Positions 19,668 to 25,834 of a stretch of DNA of 38,615 bases are shown piece by piece (the first letter of the stretch is position 1; every line of letters starts with the position of its first letter). Made by a program: the position numbers and the translations under genes. This DNA comes from a bacterium (GTDB taxonomy: Bacteria; Patescibacteriota; Minisyncoccia; UBA6257; 02-FULL-45-10c). The notes beneath the pieces were generated by a model. It worked only from the letters and a program-made list of their open reading frames with translations, made no database searches and had not been told where the DNA came from. Location: contig JAUYKI010000014.1 of the NCBI GenBank assembly GCA_030700025.1, positions 1 through 38,615 on the forward strand. The letters are read 5' to 3'.

Positions 19668-22600
19668 ATGCTTCACAACCTTAAAGAGTTCAAGCCTCAG
19701 GAAATAGAGGAAAAAGTCCTTAAATTTTGGAAAGAAAACCAAATTTTTGAGAAATCTTTAAAGCTCCGGGAGAAATCCAAGAAATTCCGGTTTTTTGAAG
19801 GGCCGCCGACTGCCAATGGGCGGCCGGGAATCCACCATGTTTTAAGCCGGGCTTTTAAAGATGTTATTTTGCGCTATAAAACCATGCAGGGATTTTTTAT
19901 CCGCCGGAAGGCCGGGTGGGATACGCACGGCTTGCCGGTGGAAATTGAAGTAGAAAAAGAACTGGGTTTAAAAAATAAACAGGAAATTGAAAAATTCGGC
20001 ATTGCCGAGTTTAACGAGGGGGCCAAGGCCTCGGTTTGGAAATATAAAGATGAGTGGGAAAAATTAACCGACCGGATCGGATTTTGGCTGGATTTAAAAA
20101 ATCCTTATGTTACTTATTATCCCCAATACATTGAAAGCTTATGGTGGGTTTTTAAAGAAATTGCCAAGCGCGGTTTTTTGAAGCAATCGTTTAAAATCGT
20201 TCCGTGGTGTCCGCGCTGCCAAACTCCGCTTTCCAGCCATGAATTAGGCCAGCCGGGCGTTTACCAAAAAGCCAAAGACCCGTCTATCTTTGTTAAATTC
20301 GAAATCCGAAATCCGAAATCCGAAACAAAAAAACAAAAAAATAAGGAATATCTTTTGATTTGGACCACTACGCCGTGGACTTTGCCTTCAAATGTGGCGG
20401 TGGCGGTTAATCCGCGTTTAACTTATACCAAATATCAAATCGGAAAAGATTTTGTCTGGTCTTTTAATCCTCCGCCTTCGCCCGCCGGAGCTTCGGCAAA
20501 AGAGGGAAGCGACATTGAGGTGGTAGAAAAAATTTCGGGGCAAAAATTAGTCGGCCTGCGTTATGAGCCGTTATTTAAGGTTCCCGGCCCCTGGCTGAAA
20601 AATAAAAAGTTTTTCCGGGTTTATCCGGCGGACTTTGTTTCCACTGAAGAGGGGACGGGATTAGTCCATATCGCCCCGGCTTTTGGCGAAGACGATATGA
20701 ATCTGATTAAGCAATACGAAACCGACTTGGTCGGGAAAATTCCAGTTACCATTGATGAAAAAGGCTTGGTACAAAAGGGTTTGCCCGGAGCCGGAAAGTT
20801 TGTTAAAACCGCCGATAAAGAAATTATTAAAAAGCTGGAAGAACGGGGACTCTTATTAAAGAGCGAGATTATAGAACACGATTATCCGTTTTGCTGGCGC
20901 TGCGGCACCCCGCTTTTATATTTTTCCCGGTTCTCCTGGTTTATTGAAATGAGCCGTTTGCAAAAAGAGTTGCTGGCGAATAACGAAAAAATAAATTGGA
21001 TTCCGGAAAATATTAAAGAGGGGCGTTTTGGCGAATGGCTAAGGGAAATTAAAGATTGGGCAATTTCCCGGAATCGCTATTGGGGCACGCCTTTGCCGAT
21101 TTGGGAATGTTCGCGGTGCGATCACCGGGAAGTGGCGGGCAGTTTGGAAGATTTGGATAATTTGCGATTTTCTCAAAATAATTTTTTTGTCTTGCGCCAC
21201 GGAGAATCGGATCATAATGTCCGGAATGTGATTGCCGCCGGCCCGGAACGCGGGAAAAATATCTCCAAGTTAACAGCCACCGGCGTTAAACAGATTGAGG
21301 CCGCGGCTAAGGATTTTAAAAAACAGCTGGGCAAGAAAAAATTAGATGTAATTTTTGCTTCGCCGTTTTTCCGGACCCAGCAGACTGCTAAGATCGTAGC
21401 TAAAGAGCTGAAGGCGAAAATCATTACCGATAAGCGGTTGGAAGAAATAAACACCGGAGCTTTTAATTGGCGGCCTGTGCCGGATTACCAGAAATTTTTT
21501 GCTAATGATTTGGAAAGGTTTGTAAAAGCGCCGGCTGAAGGGGAAACTTTGGCGGATGTAAAAAAAAGAATGCTGGCGGCGATTTTGGACATTAATTCCC
21601 GATACCAAAATAAAAATATTTTAATTGTCAGCCACGGCGATCCGCTTTGGATGCTGGAGGCCGCGTTGCAAGGAGTGGCCAACGAAGCGACCTTTAAAAT
21701 GGAGTATATAGAAGTAGACGGCGACGTTAAAAAAGTTGAGCTTCATAATTGGCCTTATAACTTAATCACCGCTTCTTTAGATTTGCATCGGCCTTATATT
21801 GATCAGATTTTTTTGAAATGCTCGAAGTGTCAGTCTAAGATGGTTCGGGTAAAAGAAGTGGCGGATGTCTGGTTTGATTCCGGCGCTATGCCGTTTGCCC
21901 AGGACCACTATCCTTTTAGCGGAGCGAAAATAGAGCTTCCCGCCGATTACATTTCGGAAGGTATTGATCAGACTCGCGGGTGGTTTTATACGCTTTTGGC
22001 TATTGCGACCGCGCTGGGCATGAAAACCCCGCCTTATTTGAATGTGATTAGTTTGGGATTGGTTTTGGATAAAAACGGTCAGAAAATGTCCAAGTCTAAG
22101 GGCAACGTGGTCAGCCCCTGGGATGTAATGCAAAAATACGGCGCGGATGCCGTTCGCTGGTATTTTTATACGGTTAATCCTCCGGCGGAACCAAAAAGAT
22201 TTGATGAATTGGAGTTGAGCAAGGTTCTGAGAAAAGTTTTTCACATTATTTATAATTCTTTTGTATTTTTGGATACATATGGAGTTAAGTCGTCAGTTAA
22301 TAGTCACAAGTCATCAGTTAATATATTAGATAAATGGATTTTGGCGAGATTGAGCCAATTAATTTCCGAAGTGACCGCTGATTTTGAAAAATATGAAGTT
22401 GGAGAAGCGGGCCGGCTGATGGAAGGTTTCGTGGATGATTTGTCCCGCTGGTATATCCGCCGTTCGCGCCGGAGATTTCAAAAACCGGATGATCCGCAGG
22501 ATTTAAATTCGGCTTCAGCGGTTTTGCGCCATTGTTTGCTGGCCTTGAGCAAATTATTCGCTCCTTTTACTCCGTTTTTCAGCGAAGCGCTTTATCAGTC

Positions 22601-23177
22601 GTTAGTCGTTAGTCGTGAGTTATCAGTCCATTTAGAAGATTGGCCGAAAGCGGATGACAAAGCTTTGGATTCAGAATTATTGGTTAAGATGGAAGAAATC
22701 CGCCGGTTGGCAAGTTTGGCTTTGGCGTTGCGCGCGGAAAAAGGCTTGAAAGTCCGCCAACCGCTTGGTTCGCTGGAAATCCAGAGCAAGAAATTAACCG
22801 CCCGGGATGAAGAGTTGTTGGATATTTTGAAAGACGAAGTGAATGTTAAAGAAATAAAATTTAATTTCCAGATGAAGGAAGAAATCAATTTAGACCTGAA
22901 TATTACCCCGGAATTGCGGGAAGAGGGCATGGTGCGGGAGTTTGTCCGGTTGGTCCAGGGATTGCGCCAGGATGCCAATTTAGTGCCCAAAGACAGGATT
23001 GTAGTAATGGTGGCGGCTGAGGCCGGAAGAGGGGCTATTTTAGGCAAATACGAGGCCTTAATTAAGAAGGAGGTCGGCGCCCAGGCCCTGGAATTAAAGA
23101 AGTCCGATACGTTTGACGCGGAGCTTAATTCTAAAGTAGACGACCAGCCAATTTGGGTTGGAATTCGTAAAATTTAA
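19668..23177 (+). CDS. ileS: Isoleucyl-tRNA synthetase with an inserted histidine-phosphatase domain
   Basis: 1169 residues. IleRS parts: FEGPPTANGRPGIHHVLSRA (HIGH read as GIHH), WDTHGLPVE, editing domain WTTTPWTLPSN (near 230), GTGLVHIAPAFGEDD, FSRFSWFI, CSRCDHREVAGSLEDL, then after the insert DLHRPYID, KCSKCQSKM, DVWFDSGAMPFAQ, KMSKS (806-810) and a C-terminal anticodon-binding domain. Between about 503 and 690 lies a full histidine phosphatase / phosphoglycerate-mutase-like domain: LRHGESDHN (H511), FFRTQQTAK (R569), LEEINTGAF and IVSHGDPLWM (H656), so all catalytic residues are present. It replaces a normally short linker between the zinc-region strand and DLHRPYID. Three repeat-derived stretches are also read in frame (20299, 22283, 22597). 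It charges tRNA-Ile; the phosphatase substrate is unknown. No Shine-Dalgarno site. Confidence 0.95.
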   Translation: MLHNLKEFKPQEIEEKVLKFWKENQIFEKSLKLREKSKKFRFFEGPPTANGRPGIHHVLSRAFKDVILRYKTMQGFFIRRKAGWDTHGLPVEIEVEKELGLKNKQEIEKFGIAEFNEGAKASVWKYKDEWEKLTDRIGFWLDLKNPYVTYYPQYIESLWWVFKEIAKRGFLKQSFKIVPWCPRCQTPLSSHELGQPGVYQKAKDPSIFVKFEIRNPKSETKKQKNKEYLLIWTTTPWTLPSNVAVAVNPRLTYTKYQIGKDFVWSFNPPPSPAGASAKEGSDIEVVEKISGQKLVGLRYEPLFKVPGPWLKNKKFFRVYPADFVSTEEGTGLVHIAPAFGEDDMNLIKQYETDLVGKIPVTIDEKGLVQKGLPGAGKFVKTADKEIIKKLEERGLLLKSEIIEHDYPFCWRCGTPLLYFSRFSWFIEMSRLQKELLANNEKINWIPENIKEGRFGEWLREIKDWAISRNRYWGTPLPIWECSRCDHREVAGSLEDLDNLRFSQNNFFVLRHGESDHNVRNVIAAGPERGKNISKLTATGVKQIEAAAKDFKKQLGKKKLDVIFASPFFRTQQTAKIVAKELKAKIITDKRLEEINTGAFNWRPVPDYQKFFANDLERFVKAPAEGETLADVKKRMLAAILDINSRYQNKNILIVSHGDPLWMLEAALQGVANEATFKMEYIEVDGDVKKVELHNWPYNLITASLDLHRPYIDQIFLKCSKCQSKMVRVKEVADVWFDSGAMPFAQDHYPFSGAKIELPADYISEGIDQTRGWFYTLLAIATALGMKTPPYLNVISLGLVLDKNGQKMSKSKGNVVSPWDVMQKYGADAVRWYFYTVNPPAEPKRFDELELSKVLRKVFHIIYNSFVFLDTYGVKSSVNSHKSSVNILDKWILARLSQLISEVTADFEKYEVGEAGRLMEGFVDDLSRWYIRRSRRRFQKPDDPQDLNSASAVLRHCLLALSKLFAPFTPFFSEALYQSLVVSRELSVHLEDWPKADDKALDSELLVKMEEIRRLASLALALRAEKGLKVRQPLGSLEIQSKKLTARDEELLDILKDEVNVKEIKFNFQMKEEINLDLNITPELREEGMVREFVRLVQGLRQDANLVPKDRIVVMVAAEAGRGAILGKYEALIKKEVGAQALELKKSDTFDAELNSKVDDQPIWVGIRKI
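20299..20326 (+). repeat. In-frame ATCCGAA repeat inside ileS
   Basis: Tandem GAAATCC encodes FEIRNPKSET in the editing domain region, followed by a lysine-rich run. Same family as argS 18181-18210. Confidence 0.7.
22283..22320 (+). repeat. In-frame GTCAGTTAATAGTCAC-type repeat inside ileS
   Basis: GTTAAGTCGTCAGTTA and AAGTCATCAGTTA are two near copies encoding VKSSVNSHKSSVN, just before the anticodon-binding domain. Confidence 0.55.
22597..22629 (+). repeat. In-frame AGTCGTT repeat inside ileS
   Basis: CAGTCGTTAGTCGTTAGTCG encodes QSLVVSREL within the C-terminal domain; same GTCGTTAG words as other dispersed repeats. Confidence 0.5.
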
Positions 23178-23188
23178 TTTTTTACTAA

Positions 23189-23224
23189 TATCTACTAACG
23201 TGACGACCGTCACGTTAGTAGATA
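23189..23224. repeat. Perfect palindrome, copy 2 of 3
   Basis: 17-bp arms TATCTACTAACGTGACG with a 2-nt AC centre, 11 bp after the ileS stop and 2 bp before the PaaX-like stop. Identical to the cores of copies 1 and 3, and a direct repeat of copy 3 in its centre orientation. It could act as a two-way terminator for the convergent genes, although no long T run follows. Confidence 0.9.
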
Positions 23225-23226
23225 AT

Positions 23227-23805
23227 TTAAGTTAATTGCTTAATAGTGCCCGATTTTGTAATCGCAAGTATTTCTATATAAGATAATAAATTTTTATCAC
23301 GTAAATCATTGAAAAATTCTTCTGGTAGCATAGTTTTTCCCGCCCAGACACTTTTTTGGAGCATTTTAAATTTTAGGTTATTTAAAACATGGCGTAGCCA
23401 GTTTCTGTCTCTCCGCCTAATTTCCGGAATATCAAATATTATTAATTTTAATTCATTAGACAGAGCTATTTTATAAATAGGCTTTACATTTTTATTAAAG
23501 ACACGAATTTTATTTAAACCTTTTTCTGTGATTTTCCACAGAACATCTTTGGACTCCTTTCTTTTATAAATTAAACCCTCACGGCTTAATTTATATAATA
23601 ATTTACTTATTTTCTGCCTTTCTTTAAGATTTTTAATGGTTTTTTCTAAAATTGGTTTTCTTTCGGGAATTAAAGATTTTAAACCCTTCATTCGGCGATA
23701 AGTTTCTACATAGCCAAAATAGGTTAGGGTGTCCAAAACCTCCGTGGTTATTTTTCCAGCACCTTGTATTAGTTGAAGAATAGTTAGAGTTAGATCGCCG
23801 CGCAT
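23227..23805 (-). CDS. PaaX-like winged-helix protein with a Cas2-like domain
   Basis: 192 residues from the ATG at 23805 (MRGDLTLTIL); a longer frame would begin inside palindrome copy 3. Residues 1-100 form a winged helix (LQLIQGAGKITTEVLDTLTY, ISKLLYKLSREGLIYKRKE, LWKITEKGLNKI). The second part, LKLIIFDIPEIRRRDRNWLR then HVLNNLKFKMLQKSVWAG, is the Cas2-like ferredoxin fold found in PaaX-family regulators and in Cas2 (FDIPE with the Asp; RxxLRxxL; GF.mLQkSVW). Such proteins are often labelled Cas2 or PaaX in CPR genomes. No CRISPR array or cas1 is present, so a regulator is more likely than an adaptation nuclease. It is flanked by two identical palindromes 644 bp apart. Leaderless-type start. 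AT-rich compared with neighbours. Confidence 0.8.
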   Translation of the reverse strand: MRGDLTLTILQLIQGAGKITTEVLDTLTYFGYVETYRRMKGLKSLIPERKPILEKTIKNLKERQKISKLLYKLSREGLIYKRKESKDVLWKITEKGLNKIRVFNKNVKPIYKIALSNELKLIIFDIPEIRRRDRNWLRHVLNNLKFKMLQKSVWAGKTMLPEEFFNDLRDKNLLSYIEILAITKSGTIKQLT

Positions 23806-23811
23806 ATTTAT

Positions 23812-23817
23812 ATTATA
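23812..23817 (-). promoter_or_regulatory. -10 box of the PaaX-like gene
   Basis: TATAAT on the minus strand ends 6 nt before the ATG at 23805. The expected -35 region (about 23835-23840) falls inside palindrome copy 3, so a protein bound there should block this promoter. Confidence 0.65.
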
Positions 23818-23832
23818 GTTGGTATTTAGGAA

Positions 23833-23872
23833 ATTATCTACTAACGTGACGACCGTCACGTTAGTAGATAAT
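23833..23872. repeat. Perfect palindrome, copy 3 of 3
   Basis: 19-bp arms with an AC centre. It lies between the PaaX-like gene (minus) and the accessory gene at 24080 (plus), 12 bp before the -35 box of the latter and over the -35 region of the former. Confidence 0.9.
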
Positions 23873-23884
23873 GTACATAGATAA

Positions 23885-23913
23885 TTGACTTTTGAAAGGA
23901 AGTATGCTATTTT
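23885..23913 (+). promoter_or_regulatory. Extended -10 promoter of the gene at 24080
   Basis: TTGACT (23885-23890), 17 bp, TATTTT (23908-23913) preceded by TGC. Related in sequence to 2629-2657. Confidence 0.7.
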
Positions 23914-24079
23914 TTGTTTAATCCCGTAAGGGAGAGTTCTTTGACCAAAGAGGTTTGTCGCGGGTTCGTCCTAATCCCGCGAAGCGGGACGGATGAATTG
24001 ACGAACCAACACCAATCACAAAAGCCCGGGGTATGTTTGAAGCAACCCTTCGACAGGCTCAGGGTAAAGGAGGATTGTC
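23914..24079 (+). promoter_or_regulatory. Long structured leader of the gene at 24080
   Basis: GTTCTTTGACC (23936-23946) lies 23 nt after the -10 box, the same distance as in the leader at 2680. A GC-rich hairpin, TCCCGC (23975-23980) with GCGGGA (23984-23989), follows. CTTCGACAGGCTCAGG (24048-24063) is a dispersed repeat. AAAGGAGGA (24066-24074) is the Shine-Dalgarno site. Confidence 0.5.
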
Positions 24080-24691
24080 ATGACGCGAATGAGTGTCACC
24101 GACGATCAGTATGGAAGGCTGTGGAAACGGCTGGAAGAAGTCGCGCGTCGGGTGCGGGAGGGAACGCTGGGGTTTCCGGAAACCATGACTGTTTTGCAGG
24201 AAGTAGTGGAGGGAACAGTTCAGCAAACCGTCGGGGTTGTGCGTCTCCTTGTAGACTATGCAAGCGTCTACAATAAGCCGCTTTCCCAAGCGATTAAGAA
24301 ATGTGGTTTTGACTGGGTTGAAGCAAATATCGCGGACACCGATTTTCAAGTCAGCAATCGCGCCAATAGCACGGTAGAAATGAGAGTGTTTTCAACCGAA
24401 GATTTAGTTGGCAAGACGCGTTCTGTGACCTCGCATGAGGTGTTGCGAATTTTGGAGGGAATGGGTTACCGCCCAGCGGAAATTGCCGAACTTTTGGCTT
24501 TTGGAGCCGAGTATCAAGACGCGCAGAGACTGCATTTTATTATTGGTTTGGGTTCTACGGGAGGAGATTGGAATGGCGGTCGTAGAGTACTGTGTCTTGG
24601 CAGAAGAGATAAAACACGAGCTCTGTTATTGGCTGAGTTTGAAGATGAGTGGAGCTCCGATTGCAGATTTTTGGCAGTTCGTAAATCTTAA
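24080..24691 (+). CDS. Uncharacterised CPR-type accessory protein, paralogue of the product at 2771
   Basis: 203 residues, unknown function. N-terminal helical part (LWKRLEEVARRVREG), then VVRLLVDYA, QAIKKCGFDWVEANIADTDF, TSHEVLRILEGMGYRPAEIA, ELLAFG, FIIGLGS and a C-terminal CRFLAVRKS. The match to the 2771 product runs over the last two thirds; the N-termini differ. No membrane segment or signal peptide. A strong Shine-Dalgarno site precedes the ATG. Like its paralogue it has a palindrome, a related promoter, a long leader with the same motif at the same place, and a strong terminator, so the two seem to be expressed and perhaps regulated together, with the PaaX-like gene divergent from this one. 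Confidence 0.7.
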   Translation: MTRMSVTDDQYGRLWKRLEEVARRVREGTLGFPETMTVLQEVVEGTVQQTVGVVRLLVDYASVYNKPLSQAIKKCGFDWVEANIADTDFQVSNRANSTVEMRVFSTEDLVGKTRSVTSHEVLRILEGMGYRPAEIAELLAFGAEYQDAQRLHFIIGLGSTGGDWNGGRRVLCLGRRDKTRALLLAEFEDEWSSDCRFLAVRKS

Positions 24692-24697
24692 TAAAAA

Positions 24698-24736
24698 GCC
24701 CGTGCGGAAAATTCCGCACGGGCCCTTATTTTTTTA
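24698..24736 (+). terminator. Strong rho-independent terminator
   Basis: GCCCGTGCGGAA (24698-24709) and TTCCGCACGGGC (24712-24723), then CTTATTTTTTT. It also faces the convergent trpS. Confidence 0.9.
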
Positions 24737-24743
24737 TTATCAA

Positions 24744-25721
24744 TTATTGCAGTAATCCTATTTTTTGTTTTACCTCTCCCATTTTCTTTTCGGCAATTTT
24801 TTGGGCTTTTTTGGCGCCGGCGTCTAACATACTTTTAATATTTAACTTTTTACTTTTAACTTCTCGAAACGGTTTTAACGCGTCAGTTACCACTTTCGCT
24901 AAGTCAGTTTTGAACTGGCCATAGCCTTTTCCAGCACACATTTTTTCGATGGCTGGAATGGCTTTCCCGGAAAGTTCGGAATAAATCTCCAAAAGATTGG
25001 AAACCCCGGCTTTATTTTGCCGGTCGTATTTTATTTCCGAGCCGGAATCAGTGACCGCTCTTTTTATTTTAGATTCAATTTCCTCGGGGGAGTCGTCCAG
25101 GAATAAACAACTATTCGGGGAAGACTTAGACATTTTCTTTTCCGGATTATCCAAGCTCATCACGCGCGGAGTTTTGGTGAGGATGGATTGCGGTTCAATA
25201 AATGTCTGCCCGAAGCGTTTATTAAATTTCCGGGCAAGAGTTCGCGCTAATTCTAAATGCTGAAGTTGATCATCGCCAACCGGCACGAATTTCGCGTTGT
25301 AAAGAAAAATATCCGCCGCCATTAGAAGTGGATAGTTTAAAAGGCCCATATTAATATTTGCCGGCTGGGATTTGGCTTTGTCCTTATATTGAGTCATTCT
25401 CTCCATTTCTCCGACTGGGGCAATAACGTTTAAAATCCACATTAAGTCCCCACTTCCTTTGATGTCGGATTGAGAGAAGATTAAAGACTTTTTGGGATTG
25501 ATTCCCGCGGCTAAATACGCCTTGGCAACATCCAAGGTTTCTTGAGCCTTTGTTTCCGGATCAAAATCAACGGTTAAAGAATGGTAATCCGCGACAAAAA
25601 AGTAGCAATCATATTTGCTGGAGTTTTGGAGCTCAACGAAGTTTTTTAAAGCCCCCAGGTAGTTGCCGAGGTGTAATCTGCCAGTCGGTTGAATGCCGCT
25701 AATTAATACGGGCTTAGACAT
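24744..25721 (-). CDS. trpS: Tryptophanyl-tRNA synthetase
   Basis: 325 residues, normal length. SGIQPTGRLHLGNYLGALKN contains the HIGH-type motif (HLGN), DYHSL and LMAADIFLYNA with VPVGDDQLQHLELAR are class Ic signatures, and KKMSKSSPN is the KMSKS loop. It charges tRNA-Trp. A short repeat-like stretch (SKKLNIKSM, 24841-24863) lies near the C terminus. TATAAT ends 6 nt before the ATG (25728-25733) and there is no Shine-Dalgarno site. Confidence 0.96.
   Translation of the reverse strand: MSKPVLISGIQPTGRLHLGNYLGALKNFVELQNSSKYDCYFFVADYHSLTVDFDPETKAQETLDVAKAYLAAGINPKKSLIFSQSDIKGSGDLMWILNVIAPVGEMERMTQYKDKAKSQPANINMGLLNYPLLMAADIFLYNAKFVPVGDDQLQHLELARTLARKFNKRFGQTFIEPQSILTKTPRVMSLDNPEKKMSKSSPNSCLFLDDSPEEIESKIKRAVTDSGSEIKYDRQNKAGVSNLLEIYSELSGKAIPAIEKMCAGKGYGQFKTDLAKVVTDALKPFREVKSKKLNIKSMLDAGAKKAQKIAEKKMGEVKQKIGLLQ
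24841..24863 (-). repeat. In-frame AAAGT/AAAAGT repeat inside trpS
   Basis: The plus strand reads TTTAACTTTTTACTTTTAAC, the inverse of the repeat type seen in polX at 10181-10217. It encodes VKSKKLNIK. Confidence 0.5.
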
Positions 25722-25727
25722 AGAGTC

Positions 25728-25733
25728 ATTATA
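25728..25733 (-). promoter_or_regulatory. -10 box of trpS
   Basis: TATAAT on the minus strand, 6 nt before the ATG; leaderless arrangement. Confidence 0.7.
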
Positions 25734-25734
25734 A

Positions 25735-25832
25735 AATTACAAATCACAAATTACAAAACGTGTTTGGAATTTAGGATTTTGGTTATTAGGATTTGTTTGT
25801 GATTTGGTGCTTGGAATTTGGGATTTTTGAGT
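25735..25832. repeat. Intergenic CAAATTACAAATCAC / GGATTTGG repeat cluster
   Basis: CAAATCACAAATTACAAA (25740-25757) is repeated inverted inside uvrC (31216-31236). The rest is made of GGAATTT, GGATTT and TTAGGATTT words. It is the non-coding form of the repeats that are read in frame in uvrC, argS and ileS. Confidence 0.65.
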
Positions 25833-25834
25833 TC

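Noticed and set aside
21777-22244. A 155-codon minus-strand frame inside ileS
   Set aside because: It lies wholly within conserved IleRS catalytic sequence, including KMSKS, so it is a shadow of that gene.
23189-23224. Palindrome copy 2 as a simple rho-independent terminator
   Set aside because: It lacks a T run on either strand, and identical copies lie upstream of promoters where a terminator is not needed; termination may be a side effect only.
23227-23805. Reading the Cas2-like protein as part of a CRISPR system
   Set aside because: No repeat-spacer array, cas1 or other cas gene is in the window, and the winged-helix N terminus fits a PaaX-type regulator.
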